A DNA stretch of 64,000 nucleotides, taken from Phyllobacterium myrsinacearum (GTDB lineage: Bacteria > Pseudomonadota > Alphaproteobacteria > Rhizobiales > Rhizobiaceae). The stretch's first letter is position 1. Every line of letters begins with the position of its first letter. The position numbers and the translations under genes were made by a program. The stretch is from NCBI RefSeq assembly GCF_014138285.1, contig NZ_JACGXN010000010.1:62001-126000 (forward strand), in the 5' to 3' direction. The notes under the pieces were generated by a model. The model saw only the letters and a program-made list of their open reading frames with translations. It made no database searches and was not told the origin of the DNA. Below are positions 17,753 through 26,100 of this stretch, piece by piece.

Positions 17753-18054
17753 TTTTGCAAAGAAAAGTCGATCAGTTGTCCTGGTGAATTCTCCGTGATG
17801 TAGGTGAATCCGGTTGAAATAATACGATCAGCGTTTTTAATTGCAGCCATATCTGGGGCTGTCTGCTCGAAGTTGATTGAAATGCCAGCATCAGGTATGC
17901 GGCGCGCTTCAATCAATTGCTGGAAACGAGGCTTCGCCTTTCGAGGAGTTCTGTAATCAAAGCAAGATATGGGAAAACAGGATGTTAGCTCATGTTTATC
18001 GTAAGCAGAATTCAAGTTTATCTTGCCTGTTACGTCATGGTTGAGCTTTTCCAT
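17737..18054 (-). CDS. Hypothetical protein, first gene of a small overlapping set
   Basis: A 105-residue product from the ATG at 18054, which follows AGAAGGCGAG at a good distance. It has no recognisable domain; a C-terminal segment ISINFEQTAPDMAAIKNADR and FTYITENSPGQLIDF is predicted mixed alpha/beta. It overlaps the methyltransferase-like gene by 16 nt. It may be a small partner of that enzyme or the remnant of a larger one. Confidence 0.35.
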   Translation of the reverse strand: MEKLNHDVTGKINLNSAYDKHELTSCFPISCFDYRTPRKAKPRFQQLIEARRIPDAGISINFEQTAPDMAAIKNADRIISTGFTYITENSPGQLIDFSLQKWIST

Positions 18055-18312
18055 TATTTTACTCGCCTTCTTGATGCGCAAAAATAAACACTGTTCGCAC
18101 GGGGCAGTGCCAAACATTTGCTTTCTCGATGGGATATTTGTTCTTATCACAACGGGTCGAAGAATTGAACCCTTATGCGAGCTTTTGTTTAAGCAGCAAC
18201 TGGGAGAGGAGCCCGGATTTGAGCACAGAAGTTTTGCCCGAACGTAGGCTCAATGACAGCGACCAATCGACTCAAGCAACGCTGCGGTTGTGGTCGCCGC
18301 GTTCAGTCAAAG

Positions 18313-18348
18313 CCTCACCCGCCACCGGAAGATGGGTGGCGGGTGAGG
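18313..18348 (-). terminator. Strong hairpin after the SDR gene
   Basis: A perfect 14-bp stem (CCTCACCCGCCACC / GGTGGCGGGTGAGG) with an 8-nt loop, 12 bp after the SDR stop codon. The following T run is short (CTTTG), so it may be a weak intrinsic terminator or an mRNA 3'-end stabiliser. Confidence 0.6.
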
Positions 18349-18359
18349 GTATAACAATT

Positions 18360-19133
18360 CTATTTGGTCGTGTATCCGCCATTGATGAGAATGGTTTGAC
18401 CGGTAATCCACCAGCCATCGGAAACGAGGAAGCGGATAAAGGGGATGATATCCTGAATATCCGTCAGGCCCGTCTTGCTGAAGGCTGAAAGTGCAGCGGC
18501 CGTCTTATGATAGGCGACCGCATCGGCACCTTCCGCAGGATAGAAGAATGGCGTGTCCATCGGGCCGGGTCCGATTGCACTTACTGATATGCCGCGTGAG
18601 CCATATTCCTTGGAAGCAGCCCGGGTGAAATGTTCGATCGGTGCTTTCGCGCCGGCATAGGCCGCATAGAAAGGCGTAAAGGCTCCAAGCAGCGAGGTTA
18701 CCAGCGTTACCAGCTTTCCGTTGTCGCTGAGGTGCTTGCCGGCCTCCTTGATGAAGAAGAACGCGGCCTTTGAGTTGATCGCAAACATCTCATCATATTC
18801 GGCCTCAGTGATCTCGACAAAAGGTTTTTTCAGCACCTTGCCTGTTGTATTGATGGCAATGTCGATGGCACCGAAGTTTGCCTTCACATCTTCAAACAGT
18901 TTTTCAACAGCTGCAGCAGTCGTCAGATCACTCCGAAAGGCGATCGCGTCGGCACCGGCCGCCTTGATTGCGGCAAGAGTCTCATCTGCGGCGGCCTGTG
19001 TTGCCGCACTGTTGTAGTGAATGGCTATGGCTTTCGCGCCTTGTGCTGCCAGATCCCGGGCAATCAACCCGCCGAGATTCTTGGCACCACCGCCGATAAG
19101 CACGATCTTTCCCTTGATGCTGTGATCAACCAT
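18360..19133 (-). CDS. Short-chain dehydrogenase/reductase
   Basis: A 257-residue SDR oxidoreductase. The NAD(P)-binding loop is IGGGAKNLGG (about residues 12-21), variant from the common TGxxxGIG; the acidic or basic discriminator zone follows in AIHYNSAATQAA. The active site shows TSLLGAFTPFYAAYAGAK, i.e. Ser, and YAAYAGAK supplying the Tyr-x-x-x-Lys pair. It ends with an ITGQTILINGGY motif typical of classical SDRs. It is divergent from the LysR gene at 19288 with a palindrome between them and is probably induced through that regulator by its own substrate, which is unknown. Confidence 0.85.
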   Translation of the reverse strand: MVDHSIKGKIVLIGGGAKNLGGLIARDLAAQGAKAIAIHYNSAATQAAADETLAAIKAAGADAIAFRSDLTTAAAVEKLFEDVKANFGAIDIAINTTGKVLKKPFVEITEAEYDEMFAINSKAAFFFIKEAGKHLSDNGKLVTLVTSLLGAFTPFYAAYAGAKAPIEHFTRAASKEYGSRGISVSAIGPGPMDTPFFYPAEGADAVAYHKTAAALSAFSKTGLTDIQDIIPFIRFLVSDGWWITGQTILINGGYTTK

Positions 19134-19244
19134 GTCAATTCTCCATAAAAAAGCACTGCTATTGCCGCTTTTCTGAAACGAGACCGAATGCCTCGTCTTC
19201 CATGCGCAATATGGTTGGTTTAAGTTAGATCAATAAAGGGCTAA

Positions 19245-19267
19245 ATTCTGATATCACTGATCAGAAT
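19245..19267. promoter_or_regulatory. Palindromic LysR operator candidate
   Basis: Perfect 8-bp inverted repeat ATTCTGAT / ATCAGAAT around a 7-bp centre, 20 bp before the LysR start and 111 bp before the SDR start. Its size and position fit an autoregulatory LysR binding site. Confidence 0.6.
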
Positions 19268-19287
19268 GAGCGAACAATGAGCGTGGC

Positions 19288-20187
19288 ATGGATCGTATCG
19301 ATCGACTGAGAATATTTGTCCGGGTTGTTGAGTGTAGCAGCTTCACAAAAGCTGCCAACATATTGCAAGTCCCGCGATCAACGGTTTCCGTTGCTATCCG
19401 CGAACTGGAACAACTGGTTGGTGCCAGACTGCTGCAGAGGACAACGCGCAGTGTTGCCGCTACGGAAGACGGCCGGGCGTACTATGATTTATGCGTTCGC
19501 TTGCTGGCAGACTACGATGATGCGGAGACCATATTCACGCATGGTGCGATGAATCCCAAGGGCCGATTGCGTATTAACGTACCTGGCCGTTTGGGACGCC
19601 TTATCATCGCTCCCGCCTTGCCCGGCTTCTTCAACAAATACCCCGATATCGAATTGGATATGGGAGTGACCGATCGGGCCGTTGATTTGGTGCAGGAGGG
19701 GATTGACTGCGTTGTTCGCGTTGGTGAACTGAACGATTCAAGTCTGGTGGCCCGTAAACTTGGCAACCTGCCACTGATAAACTGTGCCAGTCCTGATTAT
19801 GTTGCCCGTTACGGCTTGCCTCAAACGGTCAAAGATCTGGGACGGCACTTTGCTGTCAATTACGCATCACCGACAACTGGCAGGATCGCAAGGTGGGAAT
19901 ATACCGAAGATGGCCATTCGGCCGAAATTTCGATGCGTAGTTTCATGACAGTCAACACTGCGGAAGCGTATATAGCCTGTTGCGAAGCTGGTCTTGGGCT
20001 TATTCAGATACCGGCCTACGATGTCGAGATGCAGTTGCGTGCTGGTAGCCTCGTCGAGGTTTTGTCCAGTCATCGGGCAGAGCCGATGCCGATCGCAATT
20101 CTTTATCCGCATCGCCAGCATCTGTCTCCTCGCTTGCAGGTCATGGTGGATTGGCTGGCTGATCTTTTCAGCAGGACAATTCTTTGA
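19288..20187 (+). CDS. LysR-family transcriptional regulator
   Basis: A 299-residue LysR protein, normal length. Winged helix at about 1-60 (MDRIDRLRIFVRVVECSSFT, VPRSTVSVAIRELEQ, LLQRTTRSVAATEDG); effector domain from about 90 (GRLRINVPGRLGRLIIAPAL, DCVVRVGELNDSSLVARKLG). This is the CrgA-like branch that commonly controls a divergent oxidoreductase, here the SDR at 18360. The palindrome at 19245-19267 is its likely binding site. Confidence 0.88.
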   Translation: MDRIDRLRIFVRVVECSSFTKAANILQVPRSTVSVAIRELEQLVGARLLQRTTRSVAATEDGRAYYDLCVRLLADYDDAETIFTHGAMNPKGRLRINVPGRLGRLIIAPALPGFFNKYPDIELDMGVTDRAVDLVQEGIDCVVRVGELNDSSLVARKLGNLPLINCASPDYVARYGLPQTVKDLGRHFAVNYASPTTGRIARWEYTEDGHSAEISMRSFMTVNTAEAYIACCEAGLGLIQIPAYDVEMQLRAGSLVEVLSSHRAEPMPIAILYPHRQHLSPRLQVMVDWLADLFSRTIL

Positions 20188-20371
20188 GATTCTCAGTTCC
20201 CTGGTATGTCTCTCCGTGGCGTCGGCGTAATACCATATTGCGAACTATGCGATTAAAAGTTGTATGAAAACAGACGTGACGATGAGGTTGTTTTTTATAC
20301 CTTGGTTACTGTCATCATGCTGTAACATTCGACTGGCTATGCCCCCGTCAATGTCACTGCAGGATCAATCC

Positions 20372-21304
20372 ATGAAGTTGATTACAGGAAACTCCAACGG
20401 CGCGCTGGCAAATTCAGTCGCAGCCTACCTCCATCTTCCATTGGTGGATTGTTGGGTCAAGCGGTTCCATGACAATGAAATCTTTGTTGAGATCCGTGAA
20501 AATGTCCGAGGCGAAGATGTTTATCTTCTGCAGTCAACATCATACCCGATCAATGACAATTTGATGGAGCTTCTCATTATAACGGATGCTCTCAAGCGAT
20601 CCTTTGCCGGCCGCATAACGGCGGTTCTGCCTTATTTTGGCTATGCCCGGCAAAATTCGAAATCCGCCTCCCGCACACCGATTTCTGCAAAACTGGTGGC
20701 AAATTTAATTGCAAGATCGGGTGTTGATCGTGTCTTGACGCTGGATTTGCATGCCGCCCAAATCCAGGGATTTTTCGATATTCCAAGCGACGATCTTTTG
20801 TCCGCGCCGATTTTTGTACGAGATATTAAAGAACATCACGATATGGAAACTACCATAATCGTCTCTCCTGACGTTGGCGGCGTAGCAAGGGCCAGGGCCA
20901 TCGCGCAACGGCTCGGAAGGGGATTGGCCATTGTTGATAGACGTGGATCACAAGCATTGACAGTGGAAGGCATGGACGTCATCGGCGATGTGGCAGGATG
21001 TGATTGTATTCTCATTGCCGATATTGTTGATTCTGCAAATACCCTGGCGGCGGCAACCGATGCTCTGCTCAAGGAAGGTGCAGCAAGAGTTTGCGCATAT
21101 GCGACTCATGGGGTTCTTTCCAGCGGTGCTTCTGAGCGCATTATGAAATCCGGCCTGCAAGAGCTGGTGGTTACAGATTCTGTCGAAAGAACGGTAGCCG
21201 CTGATCTGCCATCGAAAATCAGACGGATATCCGTTGCATCTCTGATTGGGGAGGCAATCGGGCGGGCGGCAAACGAGCAGAGTGTTTCCAGTTTGCTCAC
21301 CTGA
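20372..21304 (+). CDS. Diverged ribose-phosphate pyrophosphokinase (PRPP synthase) paralogue
   Basis: A 310-residue PRPP synthase homologue of normal length. The ATG at 20372 follows AGGAT and gives the usual start [16 protein letters not shown]; upstream in-frame ATGs are rejected. Much of the fold is conserved ([47 protein letters not shown]). However the ATP loop reads [13 protein letters not shown] where active enzymes have YARQDRK, the catalytic loop reads DRRGSQALT instead of DKRR, and the PRPP-binding loop is [10 protein letters not shown] instead of DDIVDSGGTL. It is therefore probably a second copy with changed or lost activity, perhaps regulating the housekeeping enzyme like eukaryotic PRPP-synthetase-associated proteins; that role is inference. 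Confidence 0.82.
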   Translation: MKLITGNSNGALANSVAAYLHLPLVDCWVKRFHDNEIFVEIRENVRGEDVYLLQSTSYPINDNLMELLIITDALKRSFAGRITAVLPYFGYARQNSKSASRTPISAKLVANLIARSGVDRVLTLDLHAAQIQGFFDIPSDDLLSAPIFVRDIKEHHDMETTIIVSPDVGGVARARAIAQRLGRGLAIVDRRGSQALTVEGMDVIGDVAGCDCILIADIVDSANTLAAATDALLKEGAARVCAYATHGVLSSGASERIMKSGLQELVVTDSVERTVAADLPSKIRRISVASLIGEAIGRAANEQSVSSLLT

Positions 21305-21594
21305 GGGCGAACTCTTCGAACGACATAGGCTTGAATCCGGGCACAAGGCATTTGCCGCACTCAACTCTTTGAGCCGAAGCCAAACGCTGTCGGCCGTTCG
21401 GGCTGAAAGACCGTGCTTAGGGTTGAGGAGAGCTATCGTGCAACGGACCGCAGGATCGTGCGAAGATCAGACTTGCTTGTAAGTACTCGTCGGATATTTC
21501 AGATCGATTCACGCCAAAATCGCAAGATCGGTCGAGCGCGGCATATCCGGAAGGGTGTAGCTGGTGTTGCCACGCAGGAAGAGACGAATTGACA

Positions 21595-22476
21595 ATGAAG
21601 GCAGCACTTGAAAACTACCATGCCCGGATGCAACGGGTGCTGGACCACATAGACCAGCATCTTGACGACGATCTCGGCTTGGAAGCGTTGAGCGGCGTTG
21701 CGGCGTTCTCGAAATACCATTTCCACCGGCAGTTCATGTCAACCTTCGGGTTGTCCGTACATCGCTATGTCCAGCTCGCCCGTATGAAGCGCGCTTCGCA
21801 CCGACTGGCTTATATGGACGCCCAAAGCGTCACGGACGTAGCGATGGATGCCGGCTACGATGCACCCGACGCCTTCGCCCGCGCCTTTCGGCAACGCTTC
21901 GGACAATCGCCTTCGTCGTTCCGGAAATCTCCCGAATGGGAGTCGTGGTTTGCGGCCCTCGGGCCTCTTGACAACGCAAGGAGCAAGCTCATGCAGAAGA
22001 GTTTTACCACTGACGACGTGATGATCCGCAATGTGGCCCCGACGCCGGTGGCGATCATGGAACATCGGGGTGACCCGGTGATGATCGGTGCCACCATCCA
22101 ACGGTTCATCGCGTGGCGCAAGGCGGCGAGCCTGCACCCCAAGACAAGTCCGACCTTCACTGTCTGGCGTTCCGAGCGGCGTCCTGCGTCGCCTGCCGAT
22201 TACAGCATGGATCTATGTGCAGGGACCGACCAGCCGATCGAGGCAAACGGCGAGCAGATCAAGGCCGGCGAGATCCCTGGTGGCCGCTGCGCGGTGCTGC
22301 GCGTCGTCGGTAACACCGACAATCTGGAGCCCGCCGCGCTCTACCTTTATCGTGACTGGCTTCCGGCCAGCGGCGAGGAAGCACGCGACTTCCCGATTTA
22401 TTGCCAGCGGCTGAGCTTCTTTCCCGAAGTGCCGGAGCACGAGGCGGTCGCGGAACTGTTTCTGCCGCTGAAATAG
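21595..22476 (+). CDS. AraC-family regulator with GyrI-like C-terminal domain
   Basis: A 293-residue protein. Residues about 1-105 are the double helix-turn-helix AraC domain (LEALSGVAAFSKYHFHRQF, SVTDVAMDAGYDAPDAFARA, FGQSPSSFRKS). Residues about 130-293 are a GyrI/BacA-like small-molecule sensing domain (VAPTPVAIMEHRGDPVMIG, GEIPGGRCAVLRVVGN, DWLPASGEEARDFPIYCQ), the SbmC arrangement found in regulators such as Rob. It probably responds to a lipophilic or cationic compound. The ATG at 21595 or a TTG at 21589 could be the start. No obvious target gene is next to it. Confidence 0.87.
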   Translation: MKAALENYHARMQRVLDHIDQHLDDDLGLEALSGVAAFSKYHFHRQFMSTFGLSVHRYVQLARMKRASHRLAYMDAQSVTDVAMDAGYDAPDAFARAFRQRFGQSPSSFRKSPEWESWFAALGPLDNARSKLMQKSFTTDDVMIRNVAPTPVAIMEHRGDPVMIGATIQRFIAWRKAASLHPKTSPTFTVWRSERRPASPADYSMDLCAGTDQPIEANGEQIKAGEIPGGRCAVLRVVGNTDNLEPAALYLYRDWLPASGEEARDFPIYCQRLSFFPEVPEHEAVAELFLPLK

Positions 22477-22632
22477 CGTTCTTGGATGGTGGCCCGCCCC
22501 TTTCGGTCGCAAGAAGCGGACAGGCCGCTATCCGCCCAATCCCGATCCATGGCCGAAACATGCCGATAATACCAGCAACTTGTCATCTGTCGGGTGGGGA
22601 TCAACGGTGACGACAACAAAAGTGTAACTGAA

Positions 22633-22965
22633 TCAGCTACGATCAGAATCGGCACGTCCAATCCGCCACGCATCATTGATCACCAAGGGCTCAAGTCGGT
22701 CGACTTTTATGTCAGAGCTTGCCGATTGCAGAGTGATTTCAGTTGCCGCCATTACGACCAGTTTTTCTGGTGCCAATCCACGCAAGGCGCTTTCCACACG
22801 CTTCGCACGATTTACCACTTCGCCAACAACCGTGTAGTCAATACGGCCATCATAACCGAGATCGCCAACCACCATTTCTCCCGAGTGAAGCCCCATTCTG
22901 ATCCGGCATGCCGTCGCATCGGCAAGCCGATATTCACCACCGAGGTCAGAACTTCAACGCCGCTG
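22633..22965 (-). pseudogene. C-terminal remnant of an adenylate/guanylate cyclase domain
   Basis: The minus-strand frame shows part of a class III nucleotidyl cyclase: CRIRMGLHSGEMVVGDLG followed by DYTVVGEVVNRAKRVESAL, which carries the transition-state Asn/Arg region. The frame is closed by a stop codon at about 22966 and no catalytic N-terminal part, start or sensor domain is found; the neighbouring frame to 23123 makes no cyclase sequence. A frameshift or truncation has therefore destroyed the gene. It lies directly downstream of the HrpK-like gene. Confidence 0.6.
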
Positions 22966-23109
22966 TACTTATACCAAGTGCGTTTGCTGCTGCGGGTATT
23001 GGCCACTTCGAGCTGTGCATTGCGGTTTTGCAATGCCGTTGCCACGATCGTGTATCTCGACGGTGATGGAACCATTCCGGCGTCCGCAACCGGTACTTGA
23101 TCAGTCACA

Positions 23110-26100
23110 TCAAACGTTGTCATCCGGTTTACCGTCGATTTTATATTTCTTCAGATAATCTCCCAAAAGATCTCCATAGTCATTCTGGAGAGACGAAGCC
23201 TTGCTTTCGTTAATAGCCGCAAAAATGAACACCGATGCCAAGCTCAGGACGCCACCCGCGACGCCAAATCCTGCACCTAACCCTTGGATCAAGCGCGGAA
23301 CCACAAGACCGGCTACACCCATTCCGCCTTCCACAGTAACCGCTGCACCGCCGAGCAGACCAATGGAACCAGTCGCGATACTCACACCGCCGGTCGCTAC
23401 ATCGCCATTTCTAATGGCCTTTACGCCATCGAAGATGCTGTAGGCCCCGAGTGCAAGATTAGCCAGTCCTCCACCAAGCCCTCTGAATCCGAATTCGAAC
23501 CGGCTTGCGTTCTTTTGCAAGTACTCGTTAAAAGTCTTTGGATCATCGATTTTCTTGGGATCGACTCCCGCGCTCTTCAGGTAATCGCGGTAATTCTTCA
23601 CCCCGCCCTCAGCGAAAAGTGCGGCCGTCTGGACGGAGCCAATCGCAATATCGGCTTTCTGGCGATCCGTCAGGCTGCCGTTCGCCCCGATACCTCTGGC
23701 TATGGTGATACCGCCCAGAAGCAGTCCGCTCACCCCATGCTGGATACCTTTGTCAAAAAGCTGTTTGGCCGAGTTGTTGGCATCGATCAGACCATAGGCC
23801 CCAAGCCCTTTGGTGCCTTGCCGCAGCAACTCCCATTGCCCACGGAAGGCGGCCAGAATCTGATCCGGCTTTGCAGGTTCACCATTTGCATTGATGAGAG
23901 ATTCGGGATTCGTTTTGCCGATTTCCTCGATCATCTTCTCGACTTGATTTTCATCCAGCTTATCGCTGCCATTTACACCGAATGCCTTCTTGAGGTCGTC
24001 AAACGACGCATCCTTGAACGCACCGTCCTCAGCAATGGAGGTAAAATTCTCATTGAGTTTCTTATCGTGCTTGCCCGTAAACTCAGGATCCAAAGCAGCG
24101 TTGTAGAGAGCGGTTTCCAGACTGAAAGTGCTCATTGCTTCTTCGGCGGAATGGTTTTTCAGTAGTTCCTTGAAACGATCGCCGGAGACCATTGATTTCT
24201 CGTAGACGTCCTGGACTTCACCGTTGTGCTTGGAGTTTTTGACTGCGCCCTGCAAAGCCTTGGTATCGTTGATTCCCAAAGCTCCCTGGTACATCTTCCC
24301 GACCTGGAAGAAGTTCGCAAGGTTCTCTGTTGGACCGATGGTTTTTCCATCTTCCGACTTCGACTTCCACAACTTGTCGAGTTCTGCGCCGGACTTGATG
24401 TCCTTGTCGTAGATGCCCGTCAATGCCTTCTTCAGGTCTTTATCATTATCGACAAAGTCCTTCAGCGTTTTCTCGCCTGTCTCATTCAGGAATTTGGCAA
24501 CCTCCGGATCCTTCTTGAGAGTCGTAATGCGCTGTTCGATTTCTTTCAGGACAGCTTCTGGATCTCCGCCAACTCCGGCCCGGTCACCAAGTTTCTTTAT
24601 GATGTGGTCCTTGTCCCACATGCCGGCCTGCTTGCCCATTCCGACGAGATCATATGCTTTCTGCAAATCGTGTACGACGGCGGCCTTTTCCTGAGCACTG
24701 TATTTTCCGGGGTTTTTGAAAATCTCGTCGTCAAATTTCTCTACCTCCACGCCTGATACGGCATTGCCGTCTGCGGCGCGTACAGCAAACTCGATTGCGC
24801 CTTTTGCATCCTTCGGTGCGTCATTGCTCAACCAGTCCGATATGTCCTTTTGGGAGAGTTTTCCGTCGGAGCCGTTTCGCAGCTTGTCGTGGCTGGTCTC
24901 AAGAATATCAAAGCTGCCGGGCTTGCTCCAGAAATCGAGGGCCTTCTTCAGGTCGTCGCTCATCAGCTTGGGGTTCTCTTCCTTGAATTTCTGAAGATCC
25001 TTGATCGTCAGTTGATCCCCGGCCCCCGTGGCATCCTTGATGGAGTCGAAATTCTCATAAAGAGCAGAGCCATATTTCGCGATCAGTTTAGACGCGTCGT
25101 CGGCATCCCCGTTCTTTTTCAGATAGTCACCATATTTGTCACTGACGCCCGCCAGGCTTGAGAAGCCGAACTTTCCAAAATCCTGCAAGCGTCCAGCTTC
25201 CGTGCCATGCTCGGCTTCGCCGCTCTTGGAGAAACCGTCGATCTTGTGATTGCCGACACCATCGCCGGAAAGCATTTTTCCTTCGGCGTCATATTTTTCG
25301 ATACGCTCAAGTACCTGCACGGCACGATAGGCAGCATCGCGATCATTTTCGAAGTCGCCAACGCGATCCTTCAGCATGTCTTTTACGCCGCTCTGATTGC
25401 CGAGATTCTTGAGCAGCGGACTATCGTCAATAATTTGCCCGGCATCGCGCTTGTCGTATTTCGGCAGATCCCACTTGATGCCCAGTGCTTCCGCTTGCTT
25501 GCGAGCAGCCTCGTCCTTACCTGACTCAGATCGCTCAGGAAACTTGCCCTTCAGGTTTTCAAATCCGTATTTGCCAAAATCCTTCAGTCGTCCGGCTTCA
25601 GTTCCGTGCCGTACCTGATTGGAATCAGTAATCCCATCGATCTTGTCATTCCCAACATCTTTGCCGGAATTGGTCTTCCCGTCGGAATCAAATTTCTCGA
25701 TATGCTTGAGAATCTGTGCAGCCCGGTAAGCGGCATCAGCATCATTTTCGTAATCGCCGACCCGCTTCTTCAAACCCTCCTTCATATTCTCGATATCCGG
25801 ACGACCCTTACTGCCTTTCCGGTCAATCAGGTCGCTCAGCATGGGACTGTCCTTGATGATGGATTTGGCTGAACGGTCATCACCTTTCGGGCGCTTCCAC
25901 TCGATACCCAGAGCTTCGGCCTGTTTGCGTGCTTTCTCCTCGTCGGTAATCTCGCCTGATCCGGGTTTCCCGTCCGCCGGTGGTTCCTGATCCGGTGCTG
26001 CTGGAGGACTATCGTTCTTCTTTGCGGGCACCTCGTCCAGATTGCCTTTCAGGTTCTGGAAGCCATACTTTCCGAAATCCTGCAGACGGCCAGCTTCCGT

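Noticed and set aside
23284-24165. 293-codon plus-strand frame opposite the HrpK-like gene
   Set aside because: Shadow of the repeat protein; no ribosome site or domain.
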